Shown: positions 24,340 to 32,493 of the stretch, piece by piece
Layout of the letters: the number at the start of each line of letters is the position of its first letter
How positions within the stretch are numbered: position 1 is the first letter of the stretch
Origin: an uncultured Mailhella sp.
Lineage (GTDB): Bacteria > Desulfobacterota > Desulfovibrionia > Desulfovibrionales > Desulfovibrionaceae
DNA: 35,106 nt
Direction: 5' to 3'
Assembly (NCBI GenBank): GCA_910579055.1
Contig: CAJTSU010000011.1
Span: 7,864 to 42,969 of the forward strand
Notes under the pieces: generated by a model
What the model saw: only the letters and a program-made list of their open reading frames with translations
The model's database searches: none
What the model was told of the DNA's origin: nothing
Made by a program: the position numbers and the translations under genes

Positions 24340-25125
24340 ATGATGCGTTCACTCTGGTCCGCCGCCACGGGCATGACCGCCCAGCAGACTAATATTGATG
24401 TCATTTCCAACAACCTGGCCAACGTCAATACCACGTCATTCAAAAAGAGCCGCGCCGAGTTTGAGGATCTGATGTATCAGACCATGCGCGTGGCCGGATC
24501 TGCCACGGAAGGGGATAATGCCATCCCCGTGGGCATTCAGGTGGGTATGGGCGTGCGCCCTGTGGCCGTACACAAGTTTTTTACCCAGGGGGATTTTCAG
24601 AACACGGGCAATTCTCTGGACGTGGCCATTGAGGGCGACGGGTTCTTTCGCGTCATGGTGGGAGATCAGGAAATGTACACCCGGGCGGGAGCATTCAAGC
24701 TCAACCAGGACGGCACTGTCGTTACCGCCAACGGCTATGTGCTTCAGCCCGAATTTGCCGTGCCGGAAGGGACGAAGTCCATTTCCATCAGTGAAGACGG
24801 GCGCATGGTGGCGCTGGACGCCAATTCGGAAGAACTGGCAGCCACAGATATTCCTTTGTACACCTTTATCAATGCCGCCGGTCTGGATGCGCGCGGACGC
24901 AACCTCTATACACCCACGGATGCCTCGGGCGATCCGGTGGAGGGCGTGCCCGGAGAAAACAACGTGGGCACCCTGGCGCAGGGGTTTCTGGAAATGTCCA
25001 ACGTGGAAGTCGTGGATGAAATGGTCAACATGATCGTGGGTCAGCGGGCCTATGAAATGAATTCCAAGGCTATTCAGACTTCAGACTCCATGCTTCAGAC
25101 CGCCGTTAACCTGAAGCGCAGCTGA
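24340..25125 (+). CDS. flgG: Flagellar basal-body rod protein FlgG (distal rod)
   Basis: 261 aa, the usual length. It starts MMRSLWSAATGM, matching the MIRSLW start of the family, so the first of two adjacent ATGs is chosen. ISNNLANVNTTSFKKSRAEF (about residues 23-42) and the C-terminal GFLEMSNVEVVDEMVNMIVG with RAYEMNSKAIQTSDSM are the rod signatures. FlgG forms the distal rod that passes through the P- and L-rings. flgA follows after 14 bp, so the genes are tightly coupled. Confidence 0.96.
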   Translation: MMRSLWSAATGMTAQQTNIDVISNNLANVNTTSFKKSRAEFEDLMYQTMRVAGSATEGDNAIPVGIQVGMGVRPVAVHKFFTQGDFQNTGNSLDVAIEGDGFFRVMVGDQEMYTRAGAFKLNQDGTVVTANGYVLQPEFAVPEGTKSISISEDGRMVALDANSEELAATDIPLYTFINAAGLDARGRNLYTPTDASGDPVEGVPGENNVGTLAQGFLEMSNVEVVDEMVNMIVGQRAYEMNSKAIQTSDSMLQTAVNLKRS

Positions 25126-25139
25126 GGCGGGGGGGTATC

Positions 25140-26180
25140 TTGTCTTTCTTGCGCGCCGCAGGCCGTTTCGCTCTGGTTGCGATTGTGCTGCCGGTTCTGG
25201 GGATGCTTCCCCTCGCCGCTCCGGCGGCGCAACCTTCCGGCAACGATTCTCGCGTGGCCGTACCTCCCGCTTCCATCGGCGGCGACAGCGGCGTATGGCG
25301 CTTGCGCATACGCGAAGCCGCGGCGGTTCAGGGCGACATGGTACGGCTCGGCGACATCGCCGATCCGCTCGGCGGCCTGTCCCGGTCAAGCTGGGAAGAA
25401 CTGGCGGCCAGACCCCTGTGGCCCGCGCCGCCCACTCCCGGCAAACCTCTCCAGATCAACCGGCAGCGCCTAGAAGCCGCGTTGAGGGAGAGTTTGGGAG
25501 AACTTGCCGCATCTTGTATTTTACCTTCCTCTCTGGCTGTCCAGCGCGGCGGGGCGGTGTATCTCGAGCCTGATTTGCGCGCGCTGGTGATGCGCGCTCT
25601 GACGCCGCAGATTAATCTGCTGGGCGGGCATGGAGAGCTGACAGATTTTCGTCTGCCTGCATATGCGTTTACGGCCCATGAAGGGCAAAGCCTCGAACTT
25701 GAGCGGGGCATCGTCGCGCCGGGGCGCATCGGGCTGCGCTTTGCCGTGAAGGAAATGGACGGAACGGTCAGACGCCGTTTCACGGGCTCAGTCTTTCTCA
25801 ATTTATGGATGGATGTGCCTTGCGCCGCTGTTCCTCTGAATCGGGGAGATGCCGTTTCATTGGACAGAGTGGCCTTTCGCTCCGAAAATCTTGCCTATAT
25901 CAAAGGCGCTGTTTGGGATGGCCGGGGCGGCCCGTGGCAGGTGAAACGGGCCATCGGCGTGGGGGAAGCCATTCTGGCGGACGATCTCACCCCGCTGGCG
26001 GCCATTCACCGCGGGGATCGCGTGACGCTGGTGTACCGGCGGGGCAATGTGGAAATGCGCACAATGGTCGAGGCGCTGGAAGAGGGCGGCCCCGGGGATA
26101 CCATAGCGGTGCGCAATCTCAGTTCAAAGAAACAGGTTTATGCCACGGTGCGCGATGCCGATACCGTGGAAACGAAGTAG
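25140..26180 (+). CDS. flgA: Flagellar basal body P-ring formation protein FlgA
   Basis: 346 aa from a TTG start at 25140, chosen because GGCGGGGGGG lies just upstream and a signal peptide follows (FALVAIVLPVLGMLPLAAPAAQ). FlgA is the periplasmic chaperone for assembly of the FlgI P-ring. The C-terminal two thirds carry the SAF/ChapFlgA features: VPLNRGDAVSLDRVAFR, then KRAIGVGEAILADDL, then RGDRVTLVYRRGNVEM and VRNLSSKKQVYATV. It is longer than the roughly 220 aa enterobacterial protein, with an extra N-terminal domain, as I would expect in Desulfovibrio-type bacteria. flgH follows after 12 bp. Confidence 0.9.
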   Translation: MSFLRAAGRFALVAIVLPVLGMLPLAAPAAQPSGNDSRVAVPPASIGGDSGVWRLRIREAAAVQGDMVRLGDIADPLGGLSRSSWEELAARPLWPAPPTPGKPLQINRQRLEAALRESLGELAASCILPSSLAVQRGGAVYLEPDLRALVMRALTPQINLLGGHGELTDFRLPAYAFTAHEGQSLELERGIVAPGRIGLRFAVKEMDGTVRRRFTGSVFLNLWMDVPCAAVPLNRGDAVSLDRVAFRSENLAYIKGAVWDGRGGPWQVKRAIGVGEAILADDLTPLAAIHRGDRVTLVYRRGNVEMRTMVEALEEGGPGDTIAVRNLSSKKQVYATVRDADTVETK

Positions 26181-26192
26181 CGGAGAAAGAGC

Positions 26193-26912
26193 ATGAACAA
26201 TATTGTTTCGGACAGATACGGACTTGCGGCGCGATGCCTCTGGTGCGTTGTCGCGCTGGCGCTCGCGGGGTGTACGGCGGCCGAGCAGAAGCCTACGATC
26301 ATCCAGCCCGTGACGCAGCCCATGGCATACCGCGAGCCTGCTCCGGCCTACAGCAATCCCGGTTCGATTTTCAGCGAGGGCGACAACCTGCTGTTGTTTG
26401 ATGATCACCGGGCCCGTCGCGTGGGGGATATCGTGATGGTCAACGTGGTGGAAAGCGCCAGCGCCGCCAATGAAGCCTCCACCGACACCAACAGGGACAG
26501 TTCGACGGAATACGGCGTTTCCGCCCTGTTCGGCAGAAGCTCCATTCCTCTTGTGGGCGGCAAGGTAGGCAGTTCTCCCATTCTGGGCACCAACACCAAG
26601 AAGGAGTTTTCCGCCGACGGCTCCACCACGCGCAACAACAAGGTTTCGGCCACAGTGGCCGCCCGTGTGGTAAATGTGATGCCTGATGGTCTGCTGCGCA
26701 TCGAAGGCGCACGGGAAACCAAGGTCAACAATGAAACGCAGTTCCTTGTGGTTGCGGGCCTGATCCGCAGCCGGGACGTGGCGGCGGACAACAGTATTTT
26801 GTCCACGCAGATTGCTGACGCCCATATTTCCTACTATGGACAAGGCGTCATCGCCGACAAGCAGAAACCCGGCTGGCTGACGCGCCTGCTGGACAACATC
26901 TGGCCGTTCTAG
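26193..26912 (+). CDS. flgH: Flagellar L-ring protein FlgH
   Basis: 239 aa lipoprotein: the signal peptide ends LALAG-C with Cys27 as the lipidation site. It forms the L-ring in the outer membrane. Family features are SIFSEGDNLLLFDDHRARRVGDI, VNVVESASAANEASTDTNRD, and a C-terminal IRSRDVAADNSILSTQIADA followed by ISYYGQGVIADKQKPGWL. CGGAGAAAGAGC precedes the start. In most flagellar clusters flgI comes next; here the operon ends and a 303-bp gap with an unrelated transporter follows. Confidence 0.95.
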   Translation: MNNIVSDRYGLAARCLWCVVALALAGCTAAEQKPTIIQPVTQPMAYREPAPAYSNPGSIFSEGDNLLLFDDHRARRVGDIVMVNVVESASAANEASTDTNRDSSTEYGVSALFGRSSIPLVGGKVGSSPILGTNTKKEFSADGSTTRNNKVSATVAARVVNVMPDGLLRIEGARETKVNNETQFLVVAGLIRSRDVAADNSILSTQIADAHISYYGQGVIADKQKPGWLTRLLDNIWPF

Positions 26913-27215
26913 CACCCTGAACCGTTTCATATCCTTGACCGCAGCGGGGTAAGAGAATTTGCCTGATGATGCTCGGTGTCGGGAACATGATTTTTTTTGG
27001 GGGGCCGAACAACTGCCGGAGGCTGTTCCAGACCTCCAGCCGCTCGCTGGCAAGGGGTTGCCTTGTCCCCTTGCAGTGTTTTGCCCGGAGCGGCAAAATC
27101 CCCGCAAAGCCTTATGAATTGTGAATTTGGCTTGCAAAATACAGGGGGGTTTGTTATTCACTGAACAATCAGGCTTGAGGAGAGACAACCTGTAACTTTC
27201 ACTAGAGGATTTGAG
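26913..27215. other. 303-bp gap between flgH and the YeiH-type transporter
   Basis: Contains an imperfect hairpin GCAAGGGG / CCCCTTGC (27050-27057 with 27067-27074) within a GC-rich stretch that reads like a dispersed repeat. Closer to the transporter there is a possible weak promoter, TTGCAA (27132-27137), 17 bases, TATTCA (27155-27160), and a GTGAAT/ATTCAC pair that brackets it. No flgI remnant is seen in any frame. Confidence 0.45.
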
Positions 27216-28916
27216 ATGGAGAACCAGAAAAACAGCGATGTTGTCGTTGACCGTGGGGAAGCGAAGTGGTCCGACCTGTGGCTCAAGGAAGACTATTGGG
27301 CGATATGGATCGGCTTCTTTATCCTGCTTGTATCCGCGTTCATGATTTTCGCCGGGGGCGATATCGAGAAAAAGATGGCTGACTACAATGCCGTTATCGC
27401 CGCTGAAAAAGCCAAACCTTTCAAAACCGTGGAGCTGATTCAGGCCACCGCCGCCAAGAAGGCCCTGACAGGCGCGTCCCTGCCTTCCGTGAAGGCGCTG
27501 ATCGGCTACACGAAAACTCCCGGCAAGTGGGATTCCAATCCGCTCGCTTCCTTTGTGACCCCGGCCAAGGGCGACAAGGCCGCTGCTGATGCCGCCAAAG
27601 CCAAGGCCGAAGAAGCTCTGACCGCCGCCAAGGCCGCTCAGAGCGCCGCTGCTGATGCTCAATTCAAGGATGAAGAACTGAACACGGCCGCCGCCGATGC
27701 GGTAAAGGCGTGGGAAGCGGCAGACAAGGACGCGGCGGCTGCCAAGGTGAGTTCCGGCTCCAATATTTTCCTGTCTCTGGTGGTGCTTGGTCTTGGGCTG
27801 GGTGTCATGTTCTCCATAGGCATGATGGCCATGGGCAACAATGTTCCCCAGTTCTTCATCGGCTTCCTGGGCGTGTTCGTGCTCAGCGTGTTCGCCAACT
27901 TCCTCGGCGGCTTCAAGCCGACCGCGGCCTACGGCGTGAACGCTGAAATCATGTCCATCGTTCTTGGCCTGCTGATCGCCAACACCATCGGCACGCCCAA
28001 ATGGATCATGCCCGCCGTGCAGGTGGAATACTACATCAAGGCCGGCCTTGTGCTGCTGGGCGCGGAAGTGCTCTTCGGCAAAATCCTGGCCATCGGCGTG
28101 CCCGGCATCTTTGTGGCCTGGGTGGTCACTCCCATCGTGCTGATCACCACCTTCATCTTCGGCCAGAAAGTGCTGAAGATGCCTTCCAAGACCCTGAACA
28201 TCGTCATTTCCGCCGACATGTCCGTGTGCGGCACCTCTGCCGCCATTGCGACCGCGGCCGCCTGCCGTGCGAAGAAGGAAGAACTGACCCTTTCCGTGGG
28301 CCTTTCCCTCACCTTCACCGCGATCATGATGATTGCCCTGCCCGCGCTGATCAAGGCCCTTGGTCTGCCTGAAGTGCTGGGCGGCGCCTGGATCGGCGGC
28401 ACCATCGACGCCACCGGCTCCGTGGCTGCTGCGGGCGCCTTCCTCGGCCCCAAGGCCCTGCAGGTTGCCGCAACCATCAAGATGATCCAGAATGTGCTCA
28501 TCGGCGTGACCGCCTTCTGCGTGGCCATGTACTGGTGCACCAAGGTTGAATGCAACGAAGGGCAGCAGGTTTCCGCCATGGAAATCTGGAACCGCTTCCC
28601 CAAGTTCGTCATCGGCTTCCTGGCCGTGTCCATCATCTGCTCTGTGGTGAGCGGCAACCTTGGCAACGATCTTGCCACCTCCATGATTGACAAGGGTGTG
28701 GTTTCCGTAGCCAAGGCTTTCCGTGGCTGGATGTTCGCTCTGGCCTTCGTGTCCATCGGCCTTGCCACCAACTTCCGTGACCTCGCCCAGTACTTCAAGG
28801 GCGGCAAGCCCATTATCCTGTATGTTGTGGGCCAGTCCTTCAACCTGTGCCTGACCCTGCTCATGGCCTGGATTATGTTCTACAAGGTCTTCCCCGACAT
28901 CACCGCGAGCATCTAG
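27216..28916 (+). CDS. YeiH/UPF0324-family putative sulfate exporter with Ala-rich insertion
   Basis: 566 aa, against about 340-350 for common family members. After a hydrophilic N-terminus and one membrane segment (YWAIWIGFFILLVSAFMIFA, 27-46) comes a soluble insertion at about 51-181, rich in Ala, Lys and Glu with coiled-coil character (KAAADAAKAKAEEALTAAKA). The conserved family core follows: NAEIMSIVLGLLIANTIGTP, VEYYIKAGLVLLGAEVLFG, SADMSVCGTSAAIATAAA, WIGGTIDATGSVAAAGAFLG and FALAFVSIGLATNFRDL. The family is annotated as putative sulfate exporters and is often found near sulfonate or taurine metabolism; transport has not been proven for most. Codon use is strongly biased to C/G-ending preferred codons, suggesting high expression. 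A 94 aa membrane protein follows. Confidence 0.9.
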   Translation: MENQKNSDVVVDRGEAKWSDLWLKEDYWAIWIGFFILLVSAFMIFAGGDIEKKMADYNAVIAAEKAKPFKTVELIQATAAKKALTGASLPSVKALIGYTKTPGKWDSNPLASFVTPAKGDKAAADAAKAKAEEALTAAKAAQSAAADAQFKDEELNTAAADAVKAWEAADKDAAAAKVSSGSNIFLSLVVLGLGLGVMFSIGMMAMGNNVPQFFIGFLGVFVLSVFANFLGGFKPTAAYGVNAEIMSIVLGLLIANTIGTPKWIMPAVQVEYYIKAGLVLLGAEVLFGKILAIGVPGIFVAWVVTPIVLITTFIFGQKVLKMPSKTLNIVISADMSVCGTSAAIATAAACRAKKEELTLSVGLSLTFTAIMMIALPALIKALGLPEVLGGAWIGGTIDATGSVAAAGAFLGPKALQVAATIKMIQNVLIGVTAFCVAMYWCTKVECNEGQQVSAMEIWNRFPKFVIGFLAVSIICSVVSGNLGNDLATSMIDKGVVSVAKAFRGWMFALAFVSIGLATNFRDLAQYFKGGKPIILYVVGQSFNLCLTLLMAWIMFYKVFPDITASI

Positions 28917-28934
28917 CGCGGGTTATCATGCAAA

Positions 28935-28961
28935 GGCCGCCCGCGCCAGGCGCGGGCGGCC
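28935..28961 (+). terminator. 11-bp hairpin after the transporter
   Basis: GGCCGCCCGCG (28935-28945) pairs perfectly with CGCGGGCGGCC (28951-28961). The following CATTTCC is not a real T-run. It lies just ahead of the next gene's ribosome binding site, so it probably sets relative expression rather than stopping all transcription. Confidence 0.5.
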
Positions 28962-28978
28962 CATTTCCTGGAGTCATC

Positions 28979-29263
28979 ATGAATTTTTCTTCCGCCATGC
29001 AACGCTGGTTCAGACTTGCCGCTTATGGGGCCATGTTCTGGCTGATTTTTTGCGTGGGACTGCCGCACCTGCTTTCTCTGAGTGAAAGCTGGAGAACTTT
29101 CGGCGCGGCTCAGGAAAAATGGAACCTTCATGCCGGAGCGGTCTATTACACTGATGTTCCCGTCACCCGGGATACAGAGACTGCCAATCGCGCCGCGGTG
29201 CGGCAGGCTCTGGACAAGAGACTCCAAACCATCTCAAAGGCTGATGCCGGCACTGGGATGTAG
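28979..29263 (+). CDS. Small single-pass membrane protein, unknown function
   Basis: 94 aa from the ATG at 28979 (CCTGGAGTCATC upstream). One membrane segment covers about residues 13-33 (LAAYGAMFWLIFCVGLPHLL), followed by a hydrophilic, probably periplasmic, region (SWRTFGAAQEKWNLHAGAVYYTDVP) and a charged C-terminal helix. I do not recognise the family. It is 62 bp after the transporter and before the terminator at 29315, so the two are likely one transcription unit. A subunit-like or assembly role for the transporter is possible but unsupported beyond position. Confidence 0.7.
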   Translation: MNFSSAMQRWFRLAAYGAMFWLIFCVGLPHLLSLSESWRTFGAAQEKWNLHAGAVYYTDVPVTRDTETANRAAVRQALDKRLQTISKADAGTGM

Positions 29264-29314
29264 CATATTGAAATAGCTCTTCTCCTCAAGTATTGTTCGT
29301 CCTTCAACGAACTG

Positions 29315-29348
29315 AAAAACGGCGCTGCAAATTGTGGTGCCGTTTTTT
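29315..29348 (+). terminator. Intrinsic terminator after the transporter operon
   Basis: AAAAACGGC (29315-29323) pairs with GCCGTTTTT (29339-29347), ending in TTTTTT. The 15-base loop is long, but the stem and T-run are good. Confidence 0.7.
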
Positions 29349-29586
29349 CGCGCTTTACGGAGTCGAGCTGAGCGAGAAGCGGTAAAACAGGCGGCATACC
29401 ACGATGTGTTTGCAGGGGCGAGCAAGGGGAGACTCTTCTCTGCTTTCCTTATCTGTAAAGCGCTTCGCGCTCACGGCTCAGAGCGCCGCGCCGCTTCCTT
29501 GTCTCCCCCTGTCCGGTTCGCCGCAATTCATTTGCGGCGTACCGCCCGAGGGGGAGCGGGGTACAGGTTCATTTTTCCTTCAAAAC
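29349..29586. repeat. Gap with a diverged copy of the 16.2-kb repeat
   Basis: GCCGCAATTCATTTGCGGCG at 29521 differs by one base from 16248. GGAGTCGAG at 29359 matches the left part of the same element. The two pieces are farther apart here (about 160 bases), so the copy is expanded or broken. No gene is seen between the transporter terminator and the end of comEC. Confidence 0.5.
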
Positions 29587-32217
29587 CTATTTTTCTCCTG
29601 TTTTGCCGAAACGCGGAACTGGCGCGGCGTTTTTCTTTGTCCAGATCAGACGCATTTCACCGCGTTCCGCCGTATTGAACACGGCAATGCCGCGTTCGGT
29701 CAGGGCGGTCACTATCCCGGGATGCGGGAAATTGAAATTGTTGTATGCCCCGCAGGAGATCAGAGCGACTTCAGGCGCTACGGCATCATAGAATTCGGGC
29801 AGAAAGCCGGTAAGAGAACCATGATGGGGCACGACCAATGCATAAGCCTGAACCGGCAGACCGGAACGGAGTATTTGCTTCAGGGCGGAACGCTCCGCAT
29901 CACCGCACAGCAGCGCCAACCCTTGCCCGTTTCTGACCAGCCGGATCACCAGTGAGCTGTTATTATCGGAAAAGCGGCCTCGTGCGGGAGGATGCAGCAC
30001 TTCCAGGGAAAGATCGTCAGACAGGGGAATGATATCGCCGCGCTGGAGTAGAGACTCGAAAATGCCGCGCCGGCGTGCCGCTTGCACCAGACGCGGGCCG
30101 TCACCTTTGTCGAACGCACCCGGCAGGGCGGAATGGTACAGTGTTCCGATATGAAAACTGTTCGTCACGGCGATTAATCCCCGGATGTGATCCATGTCGG
30201 CATGGGAAGCCATAACGGCCTCAAGCCGCGGGGCACGATTGAAAGTCAGGGCATGGGCCACGATGTCCCGGCCGGTATCGAAGCGCGGAGACAGTGAGCC
30301 GCCGCCGTCCAGCAGGATGCGCCCGATGCCGGAAGGCGCAGGGTATTCAAGCACAAGCGCCTGGCCCTGTCCGACATCAAGCATACGCAGTTCGATGCGC
30401 TGTTCATGCCGGGCAAGCAAGGTTTCGCCGCTTCTCTGCCATAATCCGACGGGGAGCAGGAGGACGCCGCAGAGCAGCAGTTTGCGACATGCGGAAAACG
30501 TGCCGCTGTTTCCTGCCGCGCAGGCCAGGGCCGGCAGTGCGCAGGCAAAGCCGAGTATGGATAGCCCTGAAGGTTTGAGGCCCTGTGCGACAGCAAGCAG
30601 CCCGGAACTGTCCATGTGCTTCAGCAGATCCAGCAAAAGATCGCCGGGCAGAGCTGCGCCGGACAACAGAACATGCAACGCTTCCCTGCCGTCGGCAAGG
30701 GGAAGCAGAGCGCAGCCCAGAGCGGCAAGGGGCAAAACCACTACACCCAATACGGGAAGCCAGACCAGATTGAGAATGAAACAGAGGCTGACTCTGCCGA
30801 ATGCGTGCAGCACGACAGGGAGTGCGGCGAGCTGAGCGGCAAGAGAGACGATGAGCATTTGTGCGCTTGCGCGCAGGCCGTGAGAATGAAAGGGGACGGC
30901 GCGCAACAGCGGCGTGGCCAGAACTATGCCCGCCACGGAAAGCATGGACAGGCGCACTGAAAGATCAAAGACAGCGGCCGGGTGAACGGCCAAAAAACAT
31001 AGCCCGGCAAAAAACAGTGCATCAAGTGCGGTGAGTACCCTGCCGTTCAACCAGAGAGCCGCCCCGGCAAAAAGCATAATCGCGGCCCGAATTAAAGATG
31101 GCGGGGCGTCGCCCAACCAGAGGTAGAGCAGGGCGAGAGGCAGACCCAGGGTAAAAATCAGCTTGCGGCGCGGCAGATACAGAAAAAGACAAGGATGCAG
31201 TTTACTCGTGAAGGCGGCACAGCCTGTTGCAATCAGGAGCGCCAGCGCAAGATGTTGCCCGGACAGTGCGAGAGAGTGCACCAGACTCGCTCTGGTGAAC
31301 AGATTCAGGGTGGAAGAATTCAGCGCATAGCGGTCCCCGAAAAGCAGCGCAGGCAGCATGGCCTGCCCTTGCGTCATGAAGCGGCTGGAGCCCGCCTCAT
31401 TCCTGTTTTCTTCGTTTGTCGAGGATGGCAAGGGCGCCGCTTCGCCAAGGTTGCGCACAAAGGCGCTTCTTAAAAGTTCGCGTAGTTTTGGGCCGGGATC
31501 AGGCTTGCCGTCTACCTTTACAGGCTGTTCCCGTCCGGGGCGCGACATGGCCCAGGCGTTGAACCATACGTCTTTTGCCGCCCAGTATGCGGCGATGTCA
31601 CTGCCTTTTTCTCCGGCGTTGATGTTGGTGAAGGAAGACACAGGGCGGATGCGTGAAGTCACGATCAGATATTGACCGGGGAGCGGGCGCGGCGTACCGG
31701 GCAACCGCGCTTGATCCCAGGAAAAATTTACCCTGCCCGGCAAAGGGGGAAGGGAGGCGTCGGCGGCAGGGCGTACGTTTTCCAGCAGGATTCGCAGGCG
31801 GCGATCCGGAAGCCCGGCCACGGATGCGACCTGCCCCCGGATTTCCACGCGTTCTCCGCTTTTGAACCAGGCTGGAATGTCCACGGGGTATTCCGGTTCT
31901 GCATGGCGCATATGCACAAAGCCCGCAATCATGCACAACACCAGCACAAAACGGCGGGCTGAAGCAGGTTCAAGGTAACATTGTCTCGCGGCCGGGGGGG
32001 AGCAAGCCTGTTTTAAAGAATCCTTGCCTGGGGCAGGACAAAGCCAGAGCAGAATGGCGGCAGCGGCACAACCCGCGAGGCAGTGCCGGGCGGAGATAAC
32101 CCCGATCAATACGCCAAGAGTGCACATCTGCCAGAAAAAGAGCGGCGGCACGCCCGGTCGGAAGGAGGCCGCGGCTCCCTGTGAAGAACCATTGGTTTGC
32201 TCTTTGTGCCGTAACAT
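29587..32217 (-). CDS. comEC: ComEC/Rec2-family DNA internalization protein
   Basis: 876 aa from the ATG at 32215-32217 (MLRHKEQTNGSSQG). The frame is open for 55 more codons upstream, but that part overlaps the dispersed repeat and lacks family character; the ribosome binding site at the chosen start is weak. Order of domains: N-terminal membrane segments and an OB-like soluble part (EIRGQVASVAGLPDRRLRIL); the competence membrane domain with ASLVHSLALSGQHLALAL; then a C-terminal metallo-beta-lactamase-like domain with LDVGQGQALVLEY, ILLDGGG, ASHADMDHIRGL and VVPHHGSLTGF. ComEC forms the inner-membrane channel for single-stranded DNA in natural transformation. No other competence gene is adjacent; the two HhH proteins near the left edge recall its partner ComEA but are 28 kb away. 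Confidence 0.92.
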   Translation of the reverse strand: MLRHKEQTNGSSQGAAASFRPGVPPLFFWQMCTLGVLIGVISARHCLAGCAAAAILLWLCPAPGKDSLKQACSPPAARQCYLEPASARRFVLVLCMIAGFVHMRHAEPEYPVDIPAWFKSGERVEIRGQVASVAGLPDRRLRILLENVRPAADASLPPLPGRVNFSWDQARLPGTPRPLPGQYLIVTSRIRPVSSFTNINAGEKGSDIAAYWAAKDVWFNAWAMSRPGREQPVKVDGKPDPGPKLRELLRSAFVRNLGEAAPLPSSTNEENRNEAGSSRFMTQGQAMLPALLFGDRYALNSSTLNLFTRASLVHSLALSGQHLALALLIATGCAAFTSKLHPCLFLYLPRRKLIFTLGLPLALLYLWLGDAPPSLIRAAIMLFAGAALWLNGRVLTALDALFFAGLCFLAVHPAAVFDLSVRLSMLSVAGIVLATPLLRAVPFHSHGLRASAQMLIVSLAAQLAALPVVLHAFGRVSLCFILNLVWLPVLGVVVLPLAALGCALLPLADGREALHVLLSGAALPGDLLLDLLKHMDSSGLLAVAQGLKPSGLSILGFACALPALACAAGNSGTFSACRKLLLCGVLLLPVGLWQRSGETLLARHEQRIELRMLDVGQGQALVLEYPAPSGIGRILLDGGGSLSPRFDTGRDIVAHALTFNRAPRLEAVMASHADMDHIRGLIAVTNSFHIGTLYHSALPGAFDKGDGPRLVQAARRRGIFESLLQRGDIIPLSDDLSLEVLHPPARGRFSDNNSSLVIRLVRNGQGLALLCGDAERSALKQILRSGLPVQAYALVVPHHGSLTGFLPEFYDAVAPEVALISCGAYNNFNFPHPGIVTALTERGIAVFNTAERGEMRLIWTKKNAAPVPRFGKTGEK

Positions 32218-32356
32218 GAATAAAGCCAAGATGTAAGCGGCCCTCTTTACGCAGAAGGCGGGAGGCGGTTGAAAAAATGTTTGAGGGGCTTCTCGCCCCC
32301 CGCAAACACCCTTCGGCAGAGCGCAAGACGCTCTGTACAGACTGATGACAAACCCG

Positions 32357-32485
32357 TGCTTCGCGGAGTTTGCGCCGTCCAAGCCGCAAAGCGGCTTGAC
32401 GGAAATGTACGAAAACCGCTTGCGCTACGGCGCGGCAAGGCCGCGGTCTGCTCGCAGTTTTCGGGGCTGCTGACGTTGTGTGCAG
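32357..32485. repeat. Dispersed repeat between comEC and murA
   Basis: The ends of this block match 18839-18915 (TGCTTCGCGGAGTTTGCGCC at the left; GACGTTGTGTGCAGCC at the right). The extra middle part contains the AAGCCGC-AAA-GCGGCTT hairpin. murA ends nine bases to its right, so the repeat provides the murA 3' region. The remaining part of the gap (32218-32356) shows nothing recognisable. Confidence 0.65.
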
Positions 32486-32493
32486 CCTTGCGC

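Noticed and set aside
26848..27096. 82-codon minus-strand frame after flgH
   Set aside because: Its sequence follows a repeat-like GC-rich stretch and overlaps the end of flgH; no ribosome binding site or conserved motif.
27120..27160. Possible Rex- or HcpR-type operator (TTGTGA with a poor second half) ahead of the transporter
   Set aside because: Only one half-site is good and the spacing does not fit either consensus.
32218..32382. N-terminal extension of comEC by 55 codons
   Set aside because: The extension runs into the dispersed repeat and has low-complexity, non-family character; the ATG at 32217 is preferred although its ribosome binding site is weak.
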